A stretch of 64,000 nucleotides of DNA from the NCBI RefSeq assembly GCF_014058685.1, contig NZ_CP059055.1, forward strand, positions 744,001-808,000, in the 5' to 3' direction. This stretch comes from Lactobacillus johnsonii (lineage in GTDB: Bacteria; Bacillota; Bacilli; Lactobacillales; Lactobacillaceae). Within the stretch, counting starts at the first letter, position 1; each line of letters starts with the position of its first letter. Of the stretch, positions 43,703 to 52,662 are shown in pieces. Both the position numbers and the translations under genes were made by a program. Below the pieces are notes generated by a model. The model had not been told where the DNA came from and searched no databases. It saw only the letters and a program-made list of their open reading frames with translations.

Positions 43703-44725
43703 ATGGATCTATTGAAACCTAATGAACGAATTGATTATATGTACAATGATGACCTACAAATCATCCAAGAAAAAGATGCGTTTTCTTTTTCTTTAGATAC
43801 GCTTCTTCTTGGATATTTTGCGCAAAATAAAATACATGATAATTATAAAGTTGTTGATTTATGTAGTGGTAATGGGGCTGCTAGTATCTACATGTCCTAT
43901 TTTAACCGGGCACATTATGATGCGGTGGAGATTCAAAAAGAAATAGCTGATCAGGCAAGACGAAGTATTAAATTGAATAAATTAGAAAATCGGATAGAAG
44001 TCCATTGTCTGAATGCATTAGATGCCCCGAAAAAATTAGGTAAAGATAAGTATGATGTAGTTGTTGTTAATCCTCCTTATTTCAAAGTTCCTAAAGGTCA
44101 TATTGTTAATCCAGATGAAAAAAAGGCCTTAGCAAGACATGAACTAGCAATTAACCTTGAGCAAATAATTAAAGTATCAAGTGATCTGCTGAAGATGAAA
44201 GGCAAAATGTTTATGGTTCATCGGCCTGAGCGTTTGGGTGAAATTATGCACTATTGTTTAGAAAATCAACTGAGTGTAAAGTGGGTGCAACCATTTGTCT
44301 CTAAGAGAGAGGCAGATGCTAATTTAGTTGTGGTAGAAGCAATTAGAAATACTGCGAGTGATGGTCTAGTTTTGAGGGATGCAATTGTTGTTCATAATCA
44401 AGATGGATCGTTTACACCTGAAATAAAAAAAGTTATCACTGAAAATAAGGAAGAAGGGCCTAAAAAAGAAAAATATTATTTTTACTGCTTATTGTGTAAT
44501 GATGGAAGTTTCTATGGTGGTTTTACAAATGACTTAGCTCATCGATTAAAGATGCACAATGAAGGAAAAGGAGCTAAATACACAAAAACACGTCGACCAG
44601 TAAAAATGATTTATCATGAAGAATTTGATGATAAAAAACTGGCCTTAAAGAGAGAATATTGGTTCAAACACCATTCAAGAAAATGGAAAGAAGAGTTTTT
44701 AAAAGAACATAATGTAAAATTTTAA
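43703..44725 (+). CDS. Fusion: TrmN6-like tRNA adenine-N6 methyltransferase + GIY-YIG nuclease domain
   Basis: A 340-residue two-domain protein. Residues 1-~245 match the YabB/TrmN6 class: SFSLDTLLLGYF, the SAM motif VVDLCSGNGAASI and the catalytic VVNPPYFKV typical of adenine-N6 methyltransferases. TrmN6 modifies A37 of tRNA1(Val). Residues ~253-335 form a small GIY-YIG domain of the YazA/UPF0213 type (YYFYCLLCNDGSFYGGFTND, then LAHRLKMHNEGKGAKYT). In B. subtilis yabB and yazA are separate neighbours, so this looks like a gene fusion. AGAAGGG precedes the ATG. It lies alone between divergent plsC and the rpsB promoter. Confidence 0.88.
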   Translation: MDLLKPNERIDYMYNDDLQIIQEKDAFSFSLDTLLLGYFAQNKIHDNYKVVDLCSGNGAASIYMSYFNRAHYDAVEIQKEIADQARRSIKLNKLENRIEVHCLNALDAPKKLGKDKYDVVVVNPPYFKVPKGHIVNPDEKKALARHELAINLEQIIKVSSDLLKMKGKMFMVHRPERLGEIMHYCLENQLSVKWVQPFVSKREADANLVVVEAIRNTASDGLVLRDAIVVHNQDGSFTPEIKKVITENKEEGPKKEKYYFYCLLCNDGSFYGGFTNDLAHRLKMHNEGKGAKYTKTRRPVKMIYHEEFDDKKLALKREYWFKHHSRKWKEEFLKEHNVKF

Positions 44726-44754
44726 TTGCATTTATAAAATTAATTAGTTACAAT
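44726..44754 (+). promoter_or_regulatory. Promoter of rpsB-tsf
   Basis: TTGCAT (44726-44731), a 17-base spacer and TACAAT (44749-44754), beginning directly after the preceding stop codon. The transcript should open near 44761 with a small hairpin, TATGCG-TTT-CGCATA (44762-44776). Confidence 0.8.
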
Positions 44755-44793
44755 GTTCAAGTATGCGTTTCGCATATTAAATTTATATCACAT

Positions 44794-44851
44794 CAAGAGC
44801 GATTAAATTCCTAGGTGCCATTTATTGGTCAGAATTTAATACGACCTCTTG
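44794..44851 (+). promoter_or_regulatory. Lacto-rpsB leader RNA
   Basis: A two-part stem: CAAGAG (44794-44799) with CTCTTG (44846-44851), and ATTAAATTC (44802-44810) with GAATTTAAT (44832-44840). It is closed by a 21-base inner part with a possible CCA/TGG pairing. A conserved RNA of this kind (Lacto-rpsB motif) is described upstream of rpsB in lactic acid bacteria and probably mediates control by S2. The assignment is by position and folding. Confidence 0.75.
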
Positions 44852-44878
44852 AGAGGAATTAACCAGGAGGAATTTTTT

Positions 44879-45664
44879 ATGACAGTTGTTACTATGAAGC
44901 AATTGCTTGAAGCAGGTGTCCACTTTGGTCACCAAACTAGAAGATGGGATCCAAAGATGGCTCCTTACATTTTCACTCAAAGAAACGGAATCTACATCAT
45001 TGACTTACAAAAGACTATTAAGATGTTAGATGACGCTTACAACTACGTTAAGGCAGTTGCTCAAGACGGTGGCGTATTCTTGTTTGTTGGTACTAAGAAA
45101 CAAGCACAAGACGCTGTTAAAGAAGAAGCTACACGTGCAGGTCAATACTACGTTAACCAACGTTGGTTAGGTGGTACTTTGACTAACTGGACTACTATCC
45201 AAAGCCGTGTTAAGAGATTAAAGGAATTAAAGCAAATGTCAGAAGATGGCACTTTCGACGTATTACCAAAGAAGGAAGTTGCACTTTTGACTAAGGAAAT
45301 GGAAAAACTTGAAAGATTCTTAGGTGGTATTGAAGATATGCCAAGAATCCCAGATGTTATGTTTGTTGTTGATCCTAAGAAAGAAAAGATCGCTGTTCAC
45401 GAAGCAAACATTTTAGGTATCCCTGTAGTAGCTATGGTTGATACTAACACTGATCCAGATCCAATCGACGTTGTTATTCCAGCAAACGATGACGCAATTC
45501 GTGCAATTCGTTTGATTTCAGGTGCTATGGCTGATGCAATTATCGAAGGTAAGCAAGGCCAAGATGACAGCGAAGATGTTGAAAAAGAAATGGCTGATAA
45601 AGCAGCAGCTGAAGACGATGAAGAAGAATCCATCGAAGTAGTTGTTGAAAAATCAGAAGACTAA
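44879..45664 (+). CDS. rpsB: 30S ribosomal protein S2
   Basis: A 261-residue small-subunit protein. [32 protein letters not shown] and the [14 protein letters not shown] segment identify S2. AGGAGG at 44865-44870 fixes the start; the frame is open ten codons further upstream. The C-terminal ~35 residues are strongly acidic. Codon use is that of very highly expressed genes. It is followed after 37 bases by tsf with no terminator, the universal rpsB-tsf pair. Confidence 0.97.
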   Translation: MTVVTMKQLLEAGVHFGHQTRRWDPKMAPYIFTQRNGIYIIDLQKTIKMLDDAYNYVKAVAQDGGVFLFVGTKKQAQDAVKEEATRAGQYYVNQRWLGGTLTNWTTIQSRVKRLKELKQMSEDGTFDVLPKKEVALLTKEMEKLERFLGGIEDMPRIPDVMFVVDPKKEKIAVHEANILGIPVVAMVDTNTDPDPIDVVIPANDDAIRAIRLISGAMADAIIEGKQGQDDSEDVEKEMADKAAAEDDEEESIEVVVEKSED

Positions 45665-45701
45665 TTTGTTTTTACTGTTAGTTCTGTAGGAGGACATATT
45701 A

Positions 45702-46727
45702 ATGGCAAAAATTACTGCTCAATTAGTTAAAGAATTACGTGAACGTACTGGTGCTGGTGTTATGGATGCCAAGAAAGCATTAGTAGAAGTTGACGGTGAC
45801 ATGGATAAGGCAGTTCAATACCTTCGTGATAAAGGTATGGCAAAGGCTGCTAAGAAAGCTGACCGTGTTGCAGCTGAAGGTTTAACTGGCGTTTACGTTG
45901 ATGGTAATGTTGCAGCTATTACTGAAGTTAACTCAGAAACTGACTTCGTTTCTTCAAATGATAAGTTTGTTAAATTAGTTAATGAAGCTACTAAAACTAT
46001 TGCTGAAGGTAAACCTGCTGACATGGAAGCAGCTGAAGAATTAAAGATGGCTGATGGTACTACTTTGGGTCAGTCATTCGTAGATGCAACTGCTACTATT
46101 GGTGAAAAGATCGTCTTACGTCGTTTCGCTTTAGAAGAAAAAACTGATGACCAAGAATTTGGTGCATACCAACACAATGGTGGCCAAATTGGTGTTATCA
46201 CTGTTTTAGAAGGTGCTGATGCAGCTACTGCTAAGCATTTAGCTATGCACATTGCTGCTATGAGTCCTAAAGTTATCTCACCTGATGAATTAGATGATGA
46301 ATTCATCACTGATCAATTAGCTGTTATGAACCACAAGATTGATCAAGATAACGAAAGTCGTGCTTTGGTAAACAAGAAGCCATTACCACACCTTGTTTAT
46401 GGTTCAGAAAAACAATTAAGCGATGATGTTTTAGCTAAAGCTAAAGAAGACATTAAGGCTGAACTTAAAGAAGAAGGTAAGCCTGAAAAGATTTGGGATA
46501 AGATTATTCCTGGTAAGATGCAACGCTTTATTGATGATAATACTCAAGTTGATAAGCAATTTGCAGTTTTATCACAAAACTACATTATGGACGACAGCAA
46601 GACTGTTGGCGAATTCTTGAAGGAAAAGGGAGCTAAGTTAGTTGCTTTCCAACGTTACGAAGTTGGCGAAGGTATTGAAAAGAAGCAAGAAGACTTTGCT
46701 GCCGAGGTACGTGAACAAATGAAGTAA
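45702..46727 (+). CDS. tsf: Translation elongation factor Ts
   Basis: It releases GDP from EF-Tu. The 341-residue protein begins [27 protein letters not shown], with the N-terminal UBA-like module and the EF-Tu-contacting [10 protein letters not shown] segment. The long form fits Firmicute/Lactobacillus EF-Ts. It ends in VREQMK and is followed by a terminator. It is co-transcribed with rpsB. Confidence 0.97.
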   Translation: MAKITAQLVKELRERTGAGVMDAKKALVEVDGDMDKAVQYLRDKGMAKAAKKADRVAAEGLTGVYVDGNVAAITEVNSETDFVSSNDKFVKLVNEATKTIAEGKPADMEAAEELKMADGTTLGQSFVDATATIGEKIVLRRFALEEKTDDQEFGAYQHNGGQIGVITVLEGADAATAKHLAMHIAAMSPKVISPDELDDEFITDQLAVMNHKIDQDNESRALVNKKPLPHLVYGSEKQLSDDVLAKAKEDIKAELKEEGKPEKIWDKIIPGKMQRFIDDNTQVDKQFAVLSQNYIMDDSKTVGEFLKEKGAKLVAFQRYEVGEGIEKKQEDFAAEVREQMK

Positions 46728-46744
46728 TTATTTACTTAAAAATG

Positions 46745-46775
46745 GGAGTAACGCTTAGGCGTTGCTCCTTTTTTT
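46745..46775 (+). terminator. Terminator after tsf
   Basis: GGAGTAACGC (46745-46754) pairs with GCGTTGCTCC (46759-46768, one G-T pair) over a 4-base loop, followed by seven T. Confidence 0.92.
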
Positions 46776-46801
46776 CGGTATAATATATTGCAGTGATTTT
46801 A

Positions 46802-46810
46802 TGGTAAAAT
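46802..46810 (+). promoter_or_regulatory. Possible extended -10 promoter of pyrH
   Basis: TGGTAAAAT is a good extended -10 element 25 bases before pyrH, though without a matching -35. A second candidate, TATAAT, is at 46779-46784 directly after the tsf terminator. Confidence 0.45.
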
Positions 46811-46835
46811 GATAAAAGCAATGAGGAGGTAATTT

Positions 46836-47561
46836 ATGAGTCAAGTTAAGTATAAACGTATTATTTTAAAAGTTTCTGGTGAGGCCCTTGCTGGTGAAAA
46901 AGGTACTGGTATTAACCCAGAGGTTATTAAGCATCTAGCTGAAGAAATTAAGTCTGTTCACGATATGGGTGTTGAAATCGGCATTGTGTGTGGCGGTGGA
47001 AACATGTGGCGTGGTGAAACTGGTGCAAATCTGGGTATGGAAAGAGCTCAGGCAGACTACATGGGAATGTTAGCAACAATTATGAATGGTCTAGCATTAC
47101 AAGATGGATTAGAAAACTTGGGCGTTCCAACACGAGTACAAACATCAATTGAAATGCGTCAAATTGCAGAACCTTATATTCGTCGTAAAGCCGTTCGTCA
47201 TTTAGAAAAGGGCCGTGTTGTTATTTTTGGTGGTGGTACCGGTAATCCTTACTTCTCAACCGATACTACTGCAGCTTTAAGAGCAGCTGAAATTAATGCA
47301 GATGTAATTTTGATGGCTAAAAATGGAGTTGACGGCGTTTACTCAGCTGATCCTAAAGTTGATCCAAATGCTAAGAAATACTCTGAATTAACTCAACTTG
47401 ATTTGATTTCAAAGAACTTAAAAGTAATGGATAGTACAGCTAGTTCATTGTCTATGGATAATAATATTCCACTAGTTGTCTTTAATGTAAATAAGCCTGG
47501 TAACATCAAGAAAGTTGTTATGGGTGAAAATATTGGTACTGTAATCAAAGGTGATAAATAA
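46836..47561 (+). CDS. pyrH: UMP kinase
   Basis: It phosphorylates UMP to UDP in pyrimidine synthesis. The 241-residue amino-acid-kinase-fold protein has [21 protein letters not shown] at the N-terminus, [16 protein letters not shown] and the [22 protein letters not shown] loop. GAGGAGG-type ribosome site precedes the ATG. It overlaps frr by one base (TAATG), the standard pyrH-frr pair. Confidence 0.97.
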   Translation: MSQVKYKRIILKVSGEALAGEKGTGINPEVIKHLAEEIKSVHDMGVEIGIVCGGGNMWRGETGANLGMERAQADYMGMLATIMNGLALQDGLENLGVPTRVQTSIEMRQIAEPYIRRKAVRHLEKGRVVIFGGGTGNPYFSTDTTAALRAAEINADVILMAKNGVDGVYSADPKVDPNAKKYSELTQLDLISKNLKVMDSTASSLSMDNNIPLVVFNVNKPGNIKKVVMGENIGTVIKGDK

Positions 47562-48118
47562 TGGCTAATGAAGTAATTGAAAAAGCAAAAGATAATATGA
47601 AAAAGTCTATCGCTGTATTCCAAAAGGAATTAGGTGGTATTCGTGCCGGCGTGGCAAATGCAAGCTTATTGGATGGAATTAAGGTTAACTACTACGGTGT
47701 TCCAACTCCACTTACACAAATGTCTAGTGTAAGTATTCCTGAAGCTCGTGTTTTAATGGTAACGCCTTATGATAAATCAACTTTAGATGACATTGAACAT
47801 GCTATCTTAGCTTCTGATCTTGGAATTACTCCAGCTAATGATGGTACTGTAATTAGAATTGTTATTCCGCAATTAACTGGTGAACGTCGTCAAGAAATTG
47901 CTAAGCAAGTAGGCAAGCTTGCTGAAAAAGGTAAGATTGCTGTCCGCAATGTTCGTCGAGATGCAATGGATACTTTGAAGCGTCAAGAAAAAGATGGCGA
48001 TATTACTGAAGATGAACAACGTAGTTTAGAAAAACAAGTTCAAAAAGTAACTGACGATGCTACTAAAGAAATTGATAAATTAGCAGATCAAAAGAGTCAA
48101 GAAATTACTCAGGGTTAG
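47561..48118 (+). CDS. frr: Ribosome recycling factor
   Basis: It splits post-termination ribosomes together with EF-G. The 185-residue, mainly alpha-helical protein shows [19 protein letters not shown], the [19 protein letters not shown] segment and the C-terminal helix ending in [10 protein letters not shown]. It shares its first base with the pyrH stop codon and leads into the envelope genes uppS-cdsA-rseP. Confidence 0.97.
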   Translation: MANEVIEKAKDNMKKSIAVFQKELGGIRAGVANASLLDGIKVNYYGVPTPLTQMSSVSIPEARVLMVTPYDKSTLDDIEHAILASDLGITPANDGTVIRIVIPQLTGERRQEIAKQVGKLAEKGKIAVRNVRRDAMDTLKRQEKDGDITEDEQRSLEKQVQKVTDDATKEIDKLADQKSQEITQG

Positions 48119-48136
48119 TTTAGGACTTGATAAGAT

Positions 48137-48856
48137 ATGTCAGAATCAAAAAAATCACTTAATCATTTAGCCATAATTATGGATGGAAATGGTAGATGGG
48201 CAAAAAAAAGACATTTACCACGTTTTGTCGGACATCGTCATGGTATGGATAATATTCGAAATATTGCTCTTGCCGCCAATAAATTAGGAATAAAAGTTTT
48301 AACACTTTATGCTTTTTCAACTGAAAATTGGGCTCGTCCGACTGACGAAGTAAACTATTTGATGCGTTTACCAATTGACTTTTTTGATAAGTTTATGCCG
48401 GAACTAATGGAAAATAACGTTCGGGTTAATATCATGGGATTTGTAGACGAATTACCTGAGAAGACATATTTAGTAACCCAAAAAGCCATGGCAGAAACAG
48501 CTAATAATACAGGAATGGTATTGAATTTTGCCTTTAACTATGGATCGCGTAGAGAAATAACGGCTGGAGTACAAGAAATTGCTCGTAAGGTAAAAGTCGG
48601 GGAAATTGATATTGATGATATTAGTGAAAAAATGGTCTCAGATCATTTGCTGACTCATTCTTTAGCTCCATATGAAGATCCTGATTTATTAATTAGAACA
48701 TCTGGAGAAGAACGTTTATCAAATTTCTTATTGTGGCAAATGGCCTATACTGAATTTAGTTTTTCAGATAAATTATGGCCAGATTTTGATAAAACTGATT
48801 TAGAAGAATTAGTTAAAGATTATCAAGGACGTAATCGTCGTTTTGGAAAAGTATAA
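48137..48856 (+). CDS. uppS: Isoprenyl (undecaprenyl diphosphate) synthase
   Basis: It builds the C55 lipid carrier for peptidoglycan and teichoic acids from isopentenyl diphosphate. The 239-residue cis-prenyltransferase contains the catalytic [16 protein letters not shown] box, the [11 protein letters not shown] segment and the C-terminal [20 protein letters not shown] motif. It starts 18 bases after frr and is followed by cdsA, as usual in Firmicutes. Confidence 0.96.
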   Translation: MSESKKSLNHLAIIMDGNGRWAKKRHLPRFVGHRHGMDNIRNIALAANKLGIKVLTLYAFSTENWARPTDEVNYLMRLPIDFFDKFMPELMENNVRVNIMGFVDELPEKTYLVTQKAMAETANNTGMVLNFAFNYGSRREITAGVQEIARKVKVGEIDIDDISEKMVSDHLLTHSLAPYEDPDLLIRTSGEERLSNFLLWQMAYTEFSFSDKLWPDFDKTDLEELVKDYQGRNRRFGKV

Positions 48857-48882
48857 TTTTAATTAGAACTGTAGAATTTTAA

Positions 48883-49674
48883 ATGAAACAACGTGTAATA
48901 ACAGCTATTGTAGCTTTAATTTTATTTATTCCGATTGTTTTAATGGGCGGCATTTGGATTGATGTCCTAGTTTGTGCGTTTGCAGCAGTTGGAATTAGCG
49001 AAATTTTTATTATGAAGAAGCAAATTATTGTTTCTTGGGATTTTATCTTGGCCTTATTAGCAACCTTGACTATGGCAGTCCCCGATTCATTCTTTAAATT
49101 TTTACCTGCGTTTTTAAATAAGTATGATATTTTTTATATCTTCGTAATGTTGATGCTCGTAAGAACGGTTTTGTCTAAGAATAAGGTTACATTTGATGAT
49201 GCCGGAGTTTATACTTTGGCTGCCTTATACATCGGAACTGGCTTTCACTTCATGGCCGCTATTAGAAATGCCCATCTTGGATTAGCAATTTTAGGCTATG
49301 TATTTGCAGTTGTTTGGTCAACGGATATTGCAGCGTATATGGTGGGACGTAAGATTGGAAAGCATAAATTATGGCCAGTTATTAGTCCTAATAAAACATG
49401 GGAAGGATCTATTGGAGCAGTAATTTGTGCAGTAATTATCGCAGCAATTTATGTTACCTTAGTTCCTACTGGTAGGAATAATGCTATGATGATTGTTCTA
49501 GCCTTCTTCTTATCAATTGTTGGTCAGATGGGAGATTTAGTTGAATCAGCTTATAAACGCTTTTATGGTGTGAAAGATTCAGGTAAAATCTTGCCTGGTC
49601 ATGGAGGAATTTTAGATCGATTTGATAGCATGCTTTTCGTTTTACCTGTTGTTGCATTTATGGGTATTTTATAG
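48883..49674 (+). CDS. cdsA: Phosphatidate cytidylyltransferase
   Basis: It makes CDP-diacylglycerol, the precursor of phosphatidylglycerol and cardiolipin, in the membrane. The 263-residue protein has about seven hydrophobic segments and the CdsA signature VISPNKTWEGSIGAV followed by GQMGDLVESAYKRFYGVKDS and LPGHGGILDRFDS. The start ATG 48883 has no strong ribosome site (AGAACTGTAGAA). It lies between uppS and rseP. Confidence 0.95.
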   Translation: MKQRVITAIVALILFIPIVLMGGIWIDVLVCAFAAVGISEIFIMKKQIIVSWDFILALLATLTMAVPDSFFKFLPAFLNKYDIFYIFVMLMLVRTVLSKNKVTFDDAGVYTLAALYIGTGFHFMAAIRNAHLGLAILGYVFAVVWSTDIAAYMVGRKIGKHKLWPVISPNKTWEGSIGAVICAVIIAAIYVTLVPTGRNNAMMIVLAFFLSIVGQMGDLVESAYKRFYGVKDSGKILPGHGGILDRFDSMLFVLPVVAFMGIL

Positions 49675-49686
49675 GAGAGCTACTGA

Positions 49687-50943
49687 ATGAAAGGTATTTT
49701 AATCTTTCTAGTTGTTTTTGGGATACTTGTTTTTGTTCATGAATTTGGACATTTTATTGTTGCAAAAAAGTGCGGTATTTTAGTTCGTGAATTTTCAATT
49801 GGTATGGGGCCAAAATTGTTTCAAAAGATGCGTGCTAAAACCACATATACTATTAGATGGCTTCCTTTAGGGGGATATGTGCGCTTAGCGGGACCTGATG
49901 ATGCCGCAAAGATTGATCCTGGTACTACAGTAGTATTGCAGTTAGATGATCAAAATAAAGTTAAACGAATTGATGCATCAGGATCTCAAATGCCAATTGA
50001 AGGAATTCCAGTACAAGTCAATGCCGCTGATTTAGTAGATGGATTAACTATTCAAGGATATGAAAATGGTGATGAAGATCAGCTAAAAACTTATTCTGTT
50101 GATCATGATGCCACGATCATTGAGCAAAATGGAACTGAATTGTTAATTGCACCCCGAGATACACAATTTCAAGAGGCTAGTGTTGGTAAAAAACTAGCTA
50201 CTAATTTTGCTGGTCCATTCATGAATATTGTCTTAGGATTTGTTGTATTTATTATTTGGTCATTAGCAGCTCCTGGTGCACCGACTACAACAGTAGGTAG
50301 CACTATTGCTCATCAACCTGCTCAAGTAGCTGGGATCAAAGCTAATGATGAAATTATCGCGATTAATAATAAAAAAATTAGTAATTTCAATCAAATTGCT
50401 GCTGAACTAGCTGAAAGTAAAGGTAAGACTGTTGAAGTAAAGGTAAAAAGAGATAATAAGGTTAAAAATTTCTCCATAAAGCCTAAAGCTAATAAGATAG
50501 ATGGTCAAAAAGTCTATCAACTTGGTTTTTATGGAAAGCCTGATAATAGTCTTGGTGCAAAAATTAGCCGTGGATGGAATACAAGTATTAGTACAACTGG
50601 TTTAATCTTTAATGCTGTAGGTAATTTGTTTAGACATTTTAGTTTGAACAAGCTTTCTGGACCGGTAGGAATTTATTCGCAAACCGTTCAAGTTTCAAAC
50701 ATGGGCTTTACATACTTGCTAGCATTTTTAGCAATGATTTCTATTAATTTGGGAATTGTAAATTTGATTCCAATCCCTGGATTAGATGGTGGAAAATTAT
50801 TACTTAACCTGATTCAGCTCATTATTCGAAAACCAATTCCTGAAGATAAGGAAGCAATTATAGATGTAATCGGTTTTGTCATTCTCTTACTGTTAATTGT
50901 TGCAGTAACTGGAAATGATATTTATCGCTATTTTATTAAGTAA
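49687..50943 (+). CDS. rseP: RIP metalloprotease RseP (site-2 protease)
   Basis: An intramembrane zinc protease that cuts anti-sigma factors and leftover signal peptides. The 418-residue protein has the zinc motif HEFGH in the first membrane helix (residues ~18-22), a PDZ domain near 215-285 and the second active-site motif NLIPIPGLDGGKLL. About four membrane segments are visible. GGAG stands before the ATG. It belongs to uppS-cdsA-rseP-proS-polC. Confidence 0.96.
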   Translation: MKGILIFLVVFGILVFVHEFGHFIVAKKCGILVREFSIGMGPKLFQKMRAKTTYTIRWLPLGGYVRLAGPDDAAKIDPGTTVVLQLDDQNKVKRIDASGSQMPIEGIPVQVNAADLVDGLTIQGYENGDEDQLKTYSVDHDATIIEQNGTELLIAPRDTQFQEASVGKKLATNFAGPFMNIVLGFVVFIIWSLAAPGAPTTTVGSTIAHQPAQVAGIKANDEIIAINNKKISNFNQIAAELAESKGKTVEVKVKRDNKVKNFSIKPKANKIDGQKVYQLGFYGKPDNSLGAKISRGWNTSISTTGLIFNAVGNLFRHFSLNKLSGPVGIYSQTVQVSNMGFTYLLAFLAMISINLGIVNLIPIPGLDGGKLLLNLIQLIIRKPIPEDKEAIIDVIGFVILLLLIVAVTGNDIYRYFIK

Positions 50944-50959
50944 ATTTTTGGAGGAATAA

Positions 50960-52657
50960 ATGCGTCAATCAAAATTTTTTATGCCAACGTTAAAAGAGGC
51001 ACCTTCTGATGCTGTAGCAAAAAGTCACCAATTAATGCTTAGAGGTGGCTATATCCGTCAAGTAACTGCCGGGGTTTATGCATACTTACCTTTGGGGTAC
51101 CGCGTCTTACGCAAGGCGGAAAATATTATTGAAGAAGAAATGGATAATATTAATGTACCTGAAATGATCATGCCTCATCTCTTGCCTGCAACCCTTTGGC
51201 AAGAATCTGGTCGTTATAAAAAATATGGCGCAGAAATGTTTAAGCTTCAAGACCGACATGGACGTGAAAGTTTGCTTGGACCAACACATGAAGAAACCTT
51301 CACTGAAATTGTTGCTAAGAACTTAAAGAGTTACAAGCAAATGCCACTTGCTCTATATCAAATTCAAACTAAATTCCGTGATGAAAATCGTCCACGTTTC
51401 GGTTTACTCCGTGGTAGAGAATTCGTCATGTTAGATGGTTATAGCTTTGCAGCAACTCGTGAACAATTAGATGAACAATTTGATGATCAAAAATCAGCAT
51501 ATTTGAAGATCTTTAATCGTGCTGGTGTTACTGTTCACCCTGTTATTGCAGATTCAGGTACAATGGGTGGAAAGAACTCAACTGAATTTCAAGCTCCTGC
51601 TGCAATTGGTGAAGATACAATTGCTACTAATGAAAAAGGCACTTACGCTGCTAACCTTGAAATGGCTAAAAGTATTGATACTTTTAAACAAGAGCCAGAA
51701 GAAGCAAAAGAATTAGCTAAAGTAGCCACTCCAGGAATGGATACAATTGAAAAGCTAGCTGATTTTCTTAAAGTTCCTTCAACTAGAATTGTTAAGAGTA
51801 TCTTATACATTGCAGATGACCAAAAGGTCTTAGTTCTTATCCGTGGCGATAAGGAAATTAACGAAGTTAAATTAGGTCATATCTTAGATGCAGATGAAGT
51901 TAGAACTGCAAATGCTGATGAATTAGTAGAAATTACCGGTTCAGAAAAGGGCGGCGTTGGACCAATCAATGCTGACTGGGCTGATAAGATTATTGCGGAT
52001 GAAACAGTTAAAGATTTGTACAATGTAGTTGTAGGTGCAAATGAAACCGACTATCAATATCAAAACGCTAATTTAGATCGCGACTTTAAAGTTGACGAAT
52101 TTGCGGATATTCGTACGGCAAATGAAGGAGAACCAGATCCAGTTGATCATTTACCATTGAAATTTACTACTAGTATTGAAGTTGGTCATATCTTTAAATT
52201 AGGTACTTACTATACTGATACTATGGGTGCTGATTTCTTAGATAATAATGGTAAAGCTAAGCCAGTAATCATGGGCTCCTATGGAATTGGGGTAACCAGA
52301 ATGCTGTCAGCTGCAGTTGAACAACACTTAACTGAAAATGGAATCGCATGGCCAAAAGAAATTGCTCCATTTGCCATTCATTTAATTCAAATGAAAATGA
52401 AGGATGAAACTCAAACTGAATTAGCTGAAAAACTTGAAAAAGAACTTTCAGCCAAGTATGATGTTTTATACGATGATAGAAATGAACGACCAGGTGTTAA
52501 ATTTAATGATGCTGACTTAGTCGGAGCACCATTAAGAATTACAATCGGTCGAAAAGCAAAAGATGGTATTGTAGAAGTAAAGCGTCCAATGGATGAAAAG
52601 GCTACTGAAGTTAATATTTCTGATTTGGATGCTGTGATTACAAAAGAGTTAGGATAA
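50960..52657 (+). CDS. proS: Prolyl-tRNA synthetase
   Basis: It charges tRNA(Pro). The 565-residue bacterial-type class II enzyme has motif 2 (FRDENRPRFGLLRGREFVM), LGPTHEETFTEI, and motif 3 near GSYGIGVTRMLSAAVEQ. A YbaK-like editing domain that clears mischarged Ala is inserted at about residues 230-400. The C-terminal anticodon-binding domain follows. GGAGG precedes the ATG. The gene is intact and in the usual place before polC. Confidence 0.97.
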   Translation: MRQSKFFMPTLKEAPSDAVAKSHQLMLRGGYIRQVTAGVYAYLPLGYRVLRKAENIIEEEMDNINVPEMIMPHLLPATLWQESGRYKKYGAEMFKLQDRHGRESLLGPTHEETFTEIVAKNLKSYKQMPLALYQIQTKFRDENRPRFGLLRGREFVMLDGYSFAATREQLDEQFDDQKSAYLKIFNRAGVTVHPVIADSGTMGGKNSTEFQAPAAIGEDTIATNEKGTYAANLEMAKSIDTFKQEPEEAKELAKVATPGMDTIEKLADFLKVPSTRIVKSILYIADDQKVLVLIRGDKEINEVKLGHILDADEVRTANADELVEITGSEKGGVGPINADWADKIIADETVKDLYNVVVGANETDYQYQNANLDRDFKVDEFADIRTANEGEPDPVDHLPLKFTTSIEVGHIFKLGTYYTDTMGADFLDNNGKAKPVIMGSYGIGVTRMLSAAVEQHLTENGIAWPKEIAPFAIHLIQMKMKDETQTELAEKLEKELSAKYDVLYDDRNERPGVKFNDADLVGAPLRITIGRKAKDGIVEVKRPMDEKATEVNISDLDAVITKELG

Positions 52658-52662
52658 TTTTT

